From NCBI GenBank assembly GCA_050084515.1, contig CM114274.1, positions 34,348,001-34,412,000 on the forward strand: a stretch of DNA of 64,000 bases, read 5' to 3'. Below the pieces are notes generated by a model that made no database searches, was not told where the DNA came from, and saw only the letters and a program-made list of their open reading frames with translations. This stretch comes from Blasia pusilla (Eukaryota > Marchantiophyta > Marchantiopsida > Blasiales). This document shows, piece by piece, positions 44,330 through 54,719 of the stretch; positions within the stretch are counted from its first letter, which is position 1, and the number at the start of each line of letters is the position of its first letter. The translations under genes were made by a program, and so were the position numbers.

Positions 44330-45130
44330 AAAAAGCTTTAGGGCAAGAGCATATACTTGGAAAAAATGAGAAATACACAAGTTCTTTTTCTTTCTCGAAT
44401 TTATCAATTCTACCAAGGTCTATAATGACTTTTGAATTTTTGGACTTTGGGTTGAACATTCATTTTCCAAGAGATTTTGAAAGGCTTTTGGAAACACTCA
44501 TATAATAAATTTAAAAAAGTTCCAGGGCAAGAGCATATACTTGGAGAAAGATGGAAAATACACAAGAGATTTAATTAGAAAATGGAATCAGCAAGGTCTA
44601 GATTTCCCTTTGTATTTTTGTCTATAGTTTTAGAAAATTGAATCACCAAAGTCTAAAATGATCTTTCATTTTTGTTTGAGTTAAAATTTGCAAGATTTAA
44701 AAACATTCTTTTGGATAAGAAAAAAGTTGAAAAGTTTTAGGGCAAGAGCATGTACTTGGAGAAAAATGAAAAAATTCACAAGTTCTTTAGTTTTAGAAAA
44801 TTGAATCACCAAAGTCTAAAATGATCTTTACATTTTTGACCTTGAGTTAAACATCCCAATACATAAAATTATTCAGATCTTTTGATTAAGAACAAGAAAT
44901 AAAAATTGAAAAATTTTTTTATGGCAAGAGCATACATACACTTGCCAAAAAATGAAAAATACTTTCAATGTTTTATTTCTCATAAATTGAATAACCAAGG
45001 TCTAGAATAACCTTTGTAAAGATTTTTGGAGTTTGGGTTAGATGTCCATTATAGAAATGAAGGATTCTTTGCATAAAATTGTGCAAGATTTTTGGAAACG
45101 ACCATACAGATGTTATAAAGGCAAGGACAA
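44330..45130. repeat. Subterminal repeat of ~183-215 bp in the TIR transposon
   Basis: The word AGGGCAAGAGCATATACTTGG or a variant recurs at about 44,340, 44,522, 44,738 and, weaker, 44,922 and 45,117. Each is followed by GAAAAATGAAAAATAC-like text and an AAGTTCTTT or AAGGTCTA word. Such repeats near the end often bind transposase. Confidence 0.7.
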
Positions 45131-45364
45131 ACTCAATGGTTATCCTCATGATTTTCATTCTACCATAATGAATACAATGGACCAATCCCCAAAACCTAAA
45201 TAGAATCCTCCATCTCTTCCTCCAACACAAAGATTCTCGTTGTGTTTTGTGATAGAAATTTTGAAGTGTTGGTAACCGAATTATTGCCTATAGGATTCGC
45301 CAACAACATACTAGAAGTCCTACAATAAACCATAGGATTTACTTTGGCCTCGTGTATGGAACTA

Positions 45365-45600
45365 AGGTTGTACATAGAAAAAAATTGTGTTTGCAAACTT
45401 GAGTCCATTCCTAGGATGGATATATCTGTGTGGGCCCCGATTCCCGATTTCCATCCCCTGTACCTGAGCGCGCCCTACCCACAATGTAGAATTGAGCGCT
45501 CAACCCGCACCAGAGTCCAACAACTTGTCGCATGATAATACTACCCATTTTGTAGCCCGCACTGAGCTTGGCTACCCTTACGATGAATGTCCCACATCGG
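45365..45600. mobile_element. MITE-like repeat inside the TIR transposon
   Basis: It starts AAGGTTGTACATAGAAAAAA and has GCAAACTTGAGTCC and TGTAGCCCGCAC words of the GTCC-GGAC family. It is nested in the transposon. Confidence 0.5.
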
Positions 45601-47690
45601 CGCCTAGTACCAAAATTTGGCGCCCCACCCTAGCTCCAGCACCCCTACGCGGCCCCTAGTTGGTGCTTGGTGGCAGGGTGTGGCGTTGTTGCTCAGTTTT
45701 CTCATGCCGAAGTTATTTTTCCAAGTGCAAGATGCCTAGTGCTAAAAAAAAAACTCAAAGGAAAATTCTTTTGGAAATGTTTTGATTTTTTTTGAAAATT
45801 TGACTCCGAAAATTCATAAAATAAAATTCAATCGAACCTTGGGCACATCCTCAATCATAAGTGCCCAACATACCTTCTTACGAGGCCATATATCCCTCCC
45901 CAAACCCCATAGTTTTTTGTACCTAGCACTTAATCACCAGCCTCGAATTCACGTAATTTTTTTCTTGAGCTCGAATTTACAGAAAGAGAAAACGAAATTT
46001 TCTGAAAATTTTAATTTCCAAAATTCACGTTTGGTTTTGTCTGAACCTTGTTCACACCTTTGCATGACACGCGAGAAGTATGAAAGCATTACCAAGAGAA
46101 ACATTGGAGATAAGATTTTATTCCAGAAGCTTAAGTCTTGATCTTAGTAGATATTAATTTTCTATCCATCCTTCTTTTGCTATGATAAAGCACAAGATCA
46201 AAATTTAAAGAAGGCTAGAATTTATGTTTCTACATACTAGTTAGCATGCTTGTGTTACACTTGAAACGGGTCATTTTTATTAAACCTGTGCAGAAATAAC
46301 CTTCCACTTCCTTTCCCCAAAGAATAACTCCCACTTTTCTTTCATAGGAGTAGTAATACCCCACTCCTCCATCAAGATTAAAATGCTTCCCTATTCCTCC
46401 ATAAAAATGGCCCACACTCTTCATTAATTAAATCACTTCCCCTCTCCCAAAATTTTAATTCATTAATTGAGATAGAAAAGAGCTTTTTAAATAATAATAA
46501 TTTTTTAAAGATAAATTTAAATGAAAACTAGAATCTCAAAAAGACATTTACCTCTTTTACATCATCAGTTTTTTTTCTTTTATAAATTAAAATTAAAATT
46601 TCAAAATTTAGGAAAATACTTTCAATTTCAAGTTAATTTTGGAAGGGAAATTCATATTACTTTAGAAATATGTCATTTAATCTCCTTGTCAAGCTTTAAT
46701 TGTGAGGGATTTTTTACGAATATTTTGAGACAAAATTTGGATCAAAATGACTGAATTTTTTTACTAATTGAGAAACTTTGAAGACCCCCATCAAATTTGT
46801 CTATGAATTCATGATTTTTATAAATTTTACCGTGTAACAAGCATAAAACAAGAATGAGCAAGGTTTTCATAATAATTAATTATTTATAATTAACTCAAAT
46901 TCAAAAGTTTTGCCCCATGAAATCTTCTAGAGTCTCTTTCAATTTTTTAATCTTTCCTCATTTGAAAATTTCAAAGTCTTTTTTCAAGGTTCATGCAAAC
47001 GAAATTCAAAGTTTAGTTTTGAGGGGAAATTAATTTTTATTTTGGGAAAAAATGAAAAGGATAATAGGACACTAATGAGACAAGAATTATTCTTCAAAAT
47101 AAAGGAAGAAATTTCATTTCTATTTTATTTTTAGCTTTCAAGTTAGATTGGGGGGGAATTTACTCCCTCTTTAGGGAAAAAAACTCATCAAAATAAAATT
47201 TTTATTTTATTTACTGAAAGACGAGTATTGGAAAAGGGACAAATTATTTTTTCAAAATTAATGGAGGAAAATCTATAAAAAAATTTCTTGAGCCAAGTTA
47301 AATGTTTTATGAAAATACTCAACCTTTTTTTAAATAAAACATTATTCATCATGTGTCCTCTATGTGAATCATCTTCCATATGTGAATTTTTTCATTCCCA
47401 ATCATCTCTAGGCAAGGTTACTAGTAGGTAAGGTTGGCAACGCATTACAGACATAATTATTTATTCACATGAATCATTTCTCTTCTTAATAGCCAGTACA
47501 AGAATCACAATTTCTCTTTAAAAATCTAGAGCTCAATTTTTATTACAGAGGAACGACAGAAAAATAATGTACACTCATAATTTTGAATAAAATAAAAATA
47601 TGTACGATTTCTGAAGACATTTTTTGTCATTTATACTGTTACATGTAATAATTTAATAATATATTCCCTTTTAAGGTCAAGGCCGCACAC
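45601..47690. other. AT-rich filler of the TIR transposon, no gene seen
   Basis: Only AT-rich short frames occur. Parts around 46,230-46,470 resemble in wording the AT-rich DNA at 57,850-58,050 (CCCCACTCCTCAATCAAG-like text), so it is repetitive. Confidence 0.45.
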
Positions 47691-47923
47691 TCGTTCCAGA
47701 TAAAATTATTAAAAAAAATTTAAAGGCTATCACGATGCCTAGTGATTCTAAAGTCGTATTTTGTCCTACTGCCATGCATGTGGTAAAGCGCTATTGCGCA
47801 CCAAGGCTCCAAGCAGCTGCAGTTCCACTATCCAACCAACGTCTAGTGTGGTATCTATTAGCAGTCACATAAGAAAAGGTTATGCCACGTGTCCGGAAGA
47901 CACGTGTAGCCAGGATAAGACAT

Positions 47924-49366
47924 TTACAGGTCGGCAGACGTTGTAGGGGGACAAATGGGGACCAGACTGGCGTCACAGCCGAGAACGTCCGGGTAACGAC
48001 GGCGGATAGAGAAACTGTCACCGACGGAGCCGTCGGTGTGCTTGAATTCCACGAGTAAGTTTTGGTGATCAGAGGCGGTGAGCTTCACATATCCTAAGTT
48101 CAGGTGCTTGACCAGACTCCAGGTTGCATTCAAGATGCCAAAATCTTCGATCGCACGTCCTCCTGTCCCTGCGACTATGTGAATTGTTCCGTTGAATGTG
48201 CCTGAGAAGTCCTGAGTCTCATCTCCAACACAACGGCTCTGATTTATCGAAAGAGACGAGCAATCGGTCAGTCAACATACGGGCTGCAGGCATCATATCT
48301 GCATTTGTATGCATCAAACTCTACGACTCCCCACTTCTGAGATCAACGTGCGCTCAGTGCCCTCTTCGAGCCATGATCACTTGGAGGTCAATTAAATCCG
48401 TTCGTAAAAGAAATGGTGCATCATGTGTCACTGAAACCATGTTCACGTCATTGATATTTTGAATACATATTTGTGCGTACAGGATAGCTTCAATCTATCA
48501 TGATAATGATGGTCGTCTTCAAATTGCGCGTCTTTGAGATTCTGAATACGTACTTGGTAGACTGGGCAGGTTCTCTCATAGCTGTGCACATGACCATACA
48601 ATCCAAGATCCACTTTGTACTTCTGCCACAGTGGCTGAAGACTTTCTCTGCCCATGGGCTCGGCGAAAGTGCCGATGGCCTGGTACTCGGCACCGGACGA
48701 GTACGCCAATGCTCGATGTGTGACGAAAACGAGCCAGGGCTGCCTTTGCCTGTCCACCGATGCAAAGCACTCTTCCAAGAATTTGTATTGATCTGAACCT
48801 TCCCTCCAATCCATCTCAGAAGCTCCTACGCAGAAACGGAACATCCCCCAGTCTGCCGAGTACCTACAAGAACGTGGGTGTCCACAAATGAACAAAATTA
48901 CGGCTTAATACGGCCGGACACTGCATCATTGGTTAGACCGATGACAAGCCAGACGCCAATCGGAGCTGGAGTACAAGTTTGTGGGGATATAAGCATATGA
49001 TCGAGTCACCCTCTGAGTCGACATAACTCCATTGGTGAGTTGAGCTCGAGAGCCGATCGACTGAGTTCGAGTACGTTATTCGTACCTATTCACTATTTCC
49101 TGAATACCAGGTTGACATAAGCTTATATCGACATCGACGTAGGCATTGTGAAATCGAATGCACGATCCCGCTCGTTGGCATGGATGCGTCGTGCCCGGTC
49201 GAGATGGAGATGAATGATTTCCGCGTAGAGAAAGCACTGTAAGACCGAAAAGTTTAGCGCACAATGGTAAGTAGACTGGTGAGATACGGACCAAAACTGA
49301 TCGCTGTTGAATGTAGGCATCGGGAAGGTGGTTGCAGTGGGGACCCCGCACTCGCCGCGTCAGTGG
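47924..49366 (-). pseudogene. Purple acid phosphatase, 3' half, captured with introns
   Basis: Three exons join in one frame: 49,366-49,292, 48,863-48,554 and 48,238-47,924, with GT/AG introns of 428 and 315 bases. They read GECGVPTATTFPMPTFNSDQ, FWYSADWGMFRFC, a DWREGSDQYKFLEECFASVD segment, FVTHRALAYSS (metal-ligand histidine), GHVHSYERTCPVYQ (GHxH motif) and GTIHIVAGTGGRAIEDFGI to a stop. This matches the C-terminal half of large plant purple acid phosphatases. The N-terminal domain and the first three metal motifs (GDxG, GDxxY, GNHE) are absent, because the transposon end follows at once. The open frame without stops suggests a recent capture. The fragment cannot be an active phosphatase; a fusion transcript is possible. 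Confidence 0.88.
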
Positions 49367-49416
49367 TTTTCAATGCCTGACGCCTAGGAACATTGACGAT
49401 CTCAATGCCTCACGCC

Positions 49417-50130
49417 ACGTCGTCTACACATGCTCTTCTGCCAAGCGTCGGAGCTCCTCACTCGTAGCTCCAGGGAATGATGCGGCTACCATAACACTCC
49501 TCTCGCTACAAGTTTCAGGTGTGGAGGTGTCCTCTGCATGTACATGCCCCTCAATCAAGTTACAAGGCAGCGTGATGGCCCTGCTAAATATGACTAATTT
49601 TGATATCTCTTTTGGTCATCGCTCAATCACTCCACTCGTGAATGGAACGAGTAATGAACTAAGTCGCTCATCACCGGATTGCCATCGTGGTATGTAGGAT
49701 GTTAACTCTTCTTAGTAATCCACGGAATACCCTATCGGGTACAACATTACTCCACCAACCAAGACGTTGTAGGACTCTGCATTGGTCATTATCGCCTTGG
49801 ATTGCATCACCGACTCATCTATAAGATATCTTGGGTGAATCCTCACTAGGACCTCCTATCGGGTGATAAACAATGTGGTTCTCGATCCAGCCAATGATCT
49901 CTGTATACTGAATGGACAACGCTCTACATCCGCCCTTGTCAGGCCCAACCCTGTAAATGCCGCTTTCCCCAACATCAAGGGCTGCGCTCTTGAATCTAAT
50001 AAGATATATTGCGAACAAAATAATCTACCTCATGGACTCACCAACAGGAAGATCTCTCCCCGGTTATCAAGAAACACAACACCTGGAGCAACCATGGCAC
50101 GCTCTATTGCGAGTCTAGCAGGCATCTCCG
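49417..50130 (-). pseudogene. Protease region of gypsy element 2
   Basis: The DNA follows 27,700-28,440 of element 1 closely by eye, including the YDVLVG region near 49,730-49,770 and the active-site region near 49,985-50,015. It is broken by stops. It is cut at the left by the TIR transposon and at the right by a MITE at 50,131, within the shared text CATCTCCGCC. Confidence 0.75.
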
Positions 50131-50345
50131 CCAAGGTTGCATGGAAATGGACAAGTCTAAGCCCGTCCATGGGACAGACATGGAAAACCGGTCGCGAGCA
50201 CGGGTTTTCTTGGCGCCCAAGTCGACCGCGCGGGCTCTACTTGCGGGAAAAGGTGCGAGCTGTGATGAAGGGTGCGGGCTACACTCGCGACGTGGGCTGC
50301 AAGAAGACATGATGCAGGCCCAACATGCGGGCCCGCATCGCATCT
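50131..50345. mobile_element. MITE-like repeat in gypsy element 2
   Basis: It begins AAGGTTGCATGGAAATGGAC directly after CATCTCCGCC, where element 1 continues with protease sequence. It carries the GTCCATGGGACAGACATGG words and GCG-rich text of the family and ends near CCCACGTTGCATCC. Confidence 0.65.
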
Positions 50346-50549
50346 TCTTGCATCCCACGTTGCATCCAAACAACGAGACAAGAAGTACCAAAATATGTAC
50401 TATATGGAGTTAGAGGGACGTAACCACCAGCTAGGGGGGCGATTGGAGATATTTTGGTACTTCTTGTCTCGTTGTTTGAATGCCATGAGTTACCATGGGA
50501 TCGTGCGTGTTTGTATGTATGTTGTGTAGCGATGTGTATGCGCACAACA
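50346..50549. repeat. Inverted LTR modules around a polypurine tract
   Basis: CATCCAAACAACGAGACAAG... at 50,344-50,396 is the reverse complement of part of the module that follows at 50,442-50,549 in the other direction. Between them lies CTAGGGGGGCGA, the polypurine tract. It is a hairpin-forming end fragment of the gypsy family. Confidence 0.65.
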
Positions 50550-51086
50550 GACTCAACGGATGATCAATATTTGAAGTCTCAGTCAATAAATGACTCTACG
50601 GAACACAAAATAGTTCCATGAGTCCTACGTATTGATCTTTTTGAATCATCCGATGACTTAAGGAGTCAAAGCATTGAACAATTTGTTCGCATTCATGACT
50701 CAGTAAGTCATATATTTTGAAAATATGAGTCATAAGATGACTCAACCATGCTTGACACATACAAAATTTTAATCATATAATCACTCAATGAGTCATTTAC
50801 TTTAAACACTTTGAGTCATCTAGTTACTCTACAAAAGTGACATGGCATTCCAAGTCAGCAATGACGTGTCGTATTTTCTCCACGTCACGTATACGGTCCA
50901 AACCAGACATTAGTCATTAATGGATGACTGAGAAAGAATAAATGACTCAAGTCAACTTAGTCATTGTAATATATGACTTTTCTTTTAAGACTGGTGGATT
51001 CACTAGTCATTCTCACTCATACTTTGCACAATATGACTCTAGTGAGTCATTCTTTCTAGTCCTAAAAGTGATATTTTCTTCTAGTG
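50550..51086. mobile_element. Terminal fragment of a CACTA-type element
   Basis: The right end, read in reverse, is CACTAGAAGAAAATATCAC, very like the CACTACAAGAAA ends of plant CACTA transposons. Inside, the word TGACTCA/TGAGTCA or ATGACT/AGTCAT recurs more than 15 times in both orientations, as in the subterminal binding sites of such elements. The left end shows no CACTA, so it is truncated at the module end near 50,549. There is no coding capacity. Confidence 0.6.
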
Positions 51087-51094
51087 GTACCCCC

Positions 51095-51780
51095 CGATAG
51101 CTCGTCCGCAACTCAGCAAAGAACTCAACCACGGGGTTAAACTGCTCCGCTCCGAGTTACCCCTCCTAAAACATCAATGGTGGAAGAGGAAGTAGCCTCT
51201 CAAGACTCCTCCTCGATCCTCATCTGCGAACGACTCCATCCATGACACACAGTGTGGGTCACAATAGAGTCGCCATGCCTCAATCTCCTAGGCATATCTG
51301 TGGGAGAACTCATGATAATCATCCATGGGTGCGCCCTCTAGGTGTTGGAACATAATGTTCCATGTTGTAAACGGGTTGAACCCTCTAGAGTTCCTAGCCC
51401 ACTGTGAGTCATACCAACTCCTAAACTCCGCAATGAAGTCGTGTAACTCTACAGTGCCTATAGCACCCGAAAACCTATGCGGTCCTCTACCCCGGTCGTC
51501 CATCTCGTATTCCCAAGCGGTAGGACCACTAACTGTATGCGGTGATGCAGTAAGACACTCCTCTACACTCTCCCCCTCTAAAGATGACACAGAAGGAGTT
51601 CGAGAAGTTCCTTCACGTGGAAACCCTCGAAACCTCACACCACTCTGCGTAAAACCTCTAGAGCTACTGTCAATTCCACCACCTCACCTCTCAAAGTCCC
51701 GAAAGGATGTCGTGATGACCCTCGTACCCCTCTTGTCTGATCACTCTCATCCTCCTGAGTAACCCCTCAATCAATGAAAT
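51095..51780 (-). pseudogene. Gag N-terminal part of gypsy element 2
   Basis: Minus-strand 51,638-51,288 reads GTVELHDFIAEFRSWYDSQ and FNPFTTWNIMFQHLEGAPMD, nearly the same as element 1 at 30,283. It continues with shifts to 51,095, where the CACTA-type fragment starts. Confidence 0.82.
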
Positions 51781-51963
51781 CAACCTTGCAGCACTCGGTA
51801 TACACTCCCTCTCCCCGAGACGTGTGACGTGCGGCAACAAGCTGCGTGGTGCGCAAATCACTAGGCTATCATCTCATCGACAACCTACCCCCAACTCTAG
51901 ACATCCCACACAGGCCTATGTCCCCTAATCCACCTACATCAACAATGCTCTCGGAATCTGCAT

Positions 51964-52222
51964 AGATTTAGTGGCCCTTGACCCTCTAAAGCAGGTCAAG
52001 GGCCATATCCCAAAGTGGAAAGTCAGCTATACTCCAAATGGAAACTTATCCGAAATAGTAACTTTCTCTATATGGCTCCAAATGAACCGGAACGAAGGAG
52101 AAACGAGCTCTCCGAGGTTAGCCTTGGCCTCAACAGGTCATCCTTGACCTACTAAGGCTATCCTTTACTATCTCCAAAGGCGCTATACTAGATCTCGCCG
52201 ATCTATCCTAAAAGTCGTGACA
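51964..52222 (-). repeat. Partial LTR body at the 5' end of gypsy element 2
   Basis: It matches the outer part of the LTR body (TGGCTCCAAATGA, GATCTATCCTAAAAGTCGTGACA) and ends at 52,222. The satellite array starts right after, so element 2 inserted in or beside the satellite. Confidence 0.72.
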
Positions 52223-53754
52223 GATGGTTTGGATGAGAAAAAGACTTACTAATTTTTGAGCTTGTGGTCCCAAGTCCATTTTTCTTGAAACTTAGCAAGA
52301 GGGTTAGATGCTCCTTGGAGACCCTGTGAGCCAAATTTTAGCTCAAGATGGGAAATTTGGACAAGATAAAAAATGAAAAACCTTAATTTGATAGAAGGTC
52401 TGATGGTTCGGGTCATAAACGGACTTACCAAGTTTTGAGGTTGTGGTCCCATCTCCATTTTGCTTGAAACTTGGCAAAAATGGAACCTGCACCCTAGGGA
52501 CAATGTGGGAAAAATTTCAGCTCAAGATGAGAAAGTTGGACAAGATGAAAAATGAAAAACCTTAATTTGATAAAAGGTCTGATGGTTTGGGTGAAAAAAG
52601 GACTTCTTAATTTGTGAGGTTTTGCTCACAACTCCATTTTGCTTGAAGCTTGGCAAGAGTAGATCATAAACCTTGGGGATCATGTTGGCCACATTTGTGG
52701 TCAAGATGAAAAAGTTGGACAAGATGAAAACTGAAAAAACCTTATTTTGATAGAAGCTATGAAGGTTCGGGTCCTAAAAGGACTTACCAATTTTTAGCTC
52801 GTGGTAACAGCTCCATTTTGCTTGAAACTTGGCAAGAGTGCTACATGCATCTTGGAGACGGTGTGGGCCAAAGTGCAGCTCAAGATGGGAAATTTGGACA
52901 AGATGAAAAATAAAAAGACCTTATTTTGATAGAAGGTCTAATGGTTTGGGTGAAAAAAAGACTTATTAATTTGTGAGGCTCTGCTCAAATATCCAATTTG
53001 GTTGAAACTTGGAAAAAATATAACATGAACCTTGGGGATCATTTTGGCCAAATTTGAGCTCAACATAGGAAAGTTGGACAAGATGAAAAATGAAAAAACC
53101 TTAATTTGATAAAAGGTCTAATGATTCAGGTCAAAAAATGAGTTATTAATTTGTGAGATTTTGGTCACAACCCAATTTGCTTGAAACTTGGGAAGAGTCG
53201 AGCATAAACCTTGGGGATCATTTTGGCCACATTTCAGCTCAAGATGAAAAAGTTAGACAAAATGAAAAATGAAAAGAAAATCTTATTTTCATAGAAGGTT
53301 TGATGGTTCGGGTCCTAAAAGAATTTGGCAATTTTTGAGCTTGTGGTCCCAACTCCATTTTGCTTGAAACTTGGAAAGAATGGAACATGCACCTTAGGGA
53401 CCATTTGGGCCAAATTTCAACTTGAGATGGGAAAGTTGGACAAGATGAAAAATATAAAAAAACTTTATTTTGAGAGAAGGTGTGATGGTTCAGGTCCTAA
53501 AAGGACTTGGCAATTTTTGAGCTTGTGTTCCCAACTCTATTTGGCTTGAAATTTGGCAAGAGTGCTACATGCACCTTAGAGACCATATGGGCCAAATTTT
53601 AGCTCAAGATGAACACGTTGGACAAGATGAAAAATTGAAGATTTTTTTTTCATTCAATGTTTAGTGCTTCGGGTTCAAAAGGTCATTTTTTAAGTTGTGG
53701 CCACAACTTCATTTGGGTTGAGACTTTGGAAGAGTGATAGATGTAACTTGGGGA
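52223..53754 (-). repeat. 180-190-bp satellite array, second locus
   Basis: The unit of 37,056-37,780 recurs about eight times in the same orientation (TTGCTTGAAACTTGGCAAGAGTG, CCTTGGGGATCAT, CAAGATGAAAAATGAAAAA, GGTCTGATGGTTCGGGTC). The spacing is about 180-190 bases. The units are more diverged than at 36-37.8 kb. Confidence 0.85.
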
Positions 53755-54719
53755 CCATCTGCACTATTCTATAAAATCTTAGAAGAGTTATTATATTTCA
53801 CTCTTGTAAGTTATTACTATCTTGAAATCAAATGTAAATGATATCCTAGTCCCTTAAGTAAATTCATCCTTCCATAAAATTCCAACTAAATCTTTTCCTT
53901 CTCCATTAAAATTCAATTTTCTTTTCCATTACATATGAATCAAGGCACAAATAATTTCTTTATCTAATATTTGCAAGATTTTCAATTTTTATAATATTTA
54001 TATTCACTATTCTAGTATTAAATAAAGAATAAATAAATAAATTTTATTTTCTATTATGCCCAAATCCCTTCCAAATTCTACCCCATGCAATATTGGTCAC
54101 TAAACACAAATCATAAATTAATATCCTTTACAATTCAATTCAAACATATATTTTCCTTCATTAATTTTGGAAAAAAAATTCATCCCTTTTCTCATCCTCA
54201 TCTTTCAATAAATAAAAGAAAATCACTTATTTTGATGAGTTAGTAAATTTTGAGAAGTTAGTAATATTTAGAATATTTAAATTTAATTCAAACAAATACT
54301 TCAATTATCATACCCTCCACCTTATCCAAGGACTTATAACCCAAGAGAAAACTTTCATCCATTTCATGAACTCACTTCATGGACAATATTCGTGACTGGC
54401 TCACATTCATAAGTCTCCTCAGTGGAATATTTTGATTTTTTTTTGAAAATATATTTACAACAAATGAGGAGTATTATTGCATATCTAAGAGCAGATGCAA
54501 AACTATTAGGTGTACACAATATAGATTTGCGATTAAGACCATGCACATATACTCAATGAGTTCATGTTGATGGGATTTTTGTTACCAAAATAGTGTAATT
54601 ATAAATTTGCTTGACGATTGTATGTTTTTCAGCATGAATATGAGAGATGATTGAAAAATATGAATGTTTGACTCTAAATGATTGTAAATGGTTACAGATG
54701 TACGATGTCATTGTGCCAT
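53755..54719 (-). repeat. Inverted copy of the unit A 3' flank
   Basis: From 53,755 to about 54,470 the reverse complement follows 35,400-36,130 step by step (GGGGACCATCTGCACTATTCTATAAAATCTT at the satellite edge). The order flank then satellite is therefore the same at both loci but in opposite orientation. The stretch 54,480-54,719 is not matched. Confidence 0.75.

Larger units (their letters stand above)
44275..49416. mobile_element. TIR transposon carrying a phosphatase gene fragment (Pack-type)
   Basis: The ends 44,275-44,302 and 49,389-49,416 are inverted repeats matching at 26 of 28 positions (GGCGTCAGGCATTGAGATCG at the left). The insertion interrupts gypsy element 2 at a place that is continuous in element 1 near 27,700. 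About 17 bases of target seem lost and no target duplication is clear. Inside are a subterminal tandem repeat, a MITE-like copy, AT-rich DNA and the 3' part of a purple acid phosphatase gene with introns. No transposase is visible, so it would be moved in trans. The superfamily is unknown. Confidence 0.72.
39190..52222 (-). mobile_element. Ty3/gypsy retrotransposon 2, same family as element 1, with nested insertions
   Basis: The minus-strand order equals element 1: gag remnant (51,640-51,095), protease (50,130-49,417), methyltransferase (44,274-43,000), RT, RNase H and integrase (42,757-40,114), then the terminal module-body-module (39,905-39,190). A 5.1-kb TIR transposon splits protease from methyltransferase, and a MITE, a module and a CACTA-type end split gag from protease. 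A partial LTR body ending GTGACA closes it at 52,222. It is more decayed than element 1, with an RT active site YIDV in place of YIDD. Confidence 0.82.

Noticed and set aside
48443-48895. Complete functional phosphatase gene
   Set aside because: The N-terminal half and three of five metal motifs are missing, and a transposon end directly adjoins the first exon.
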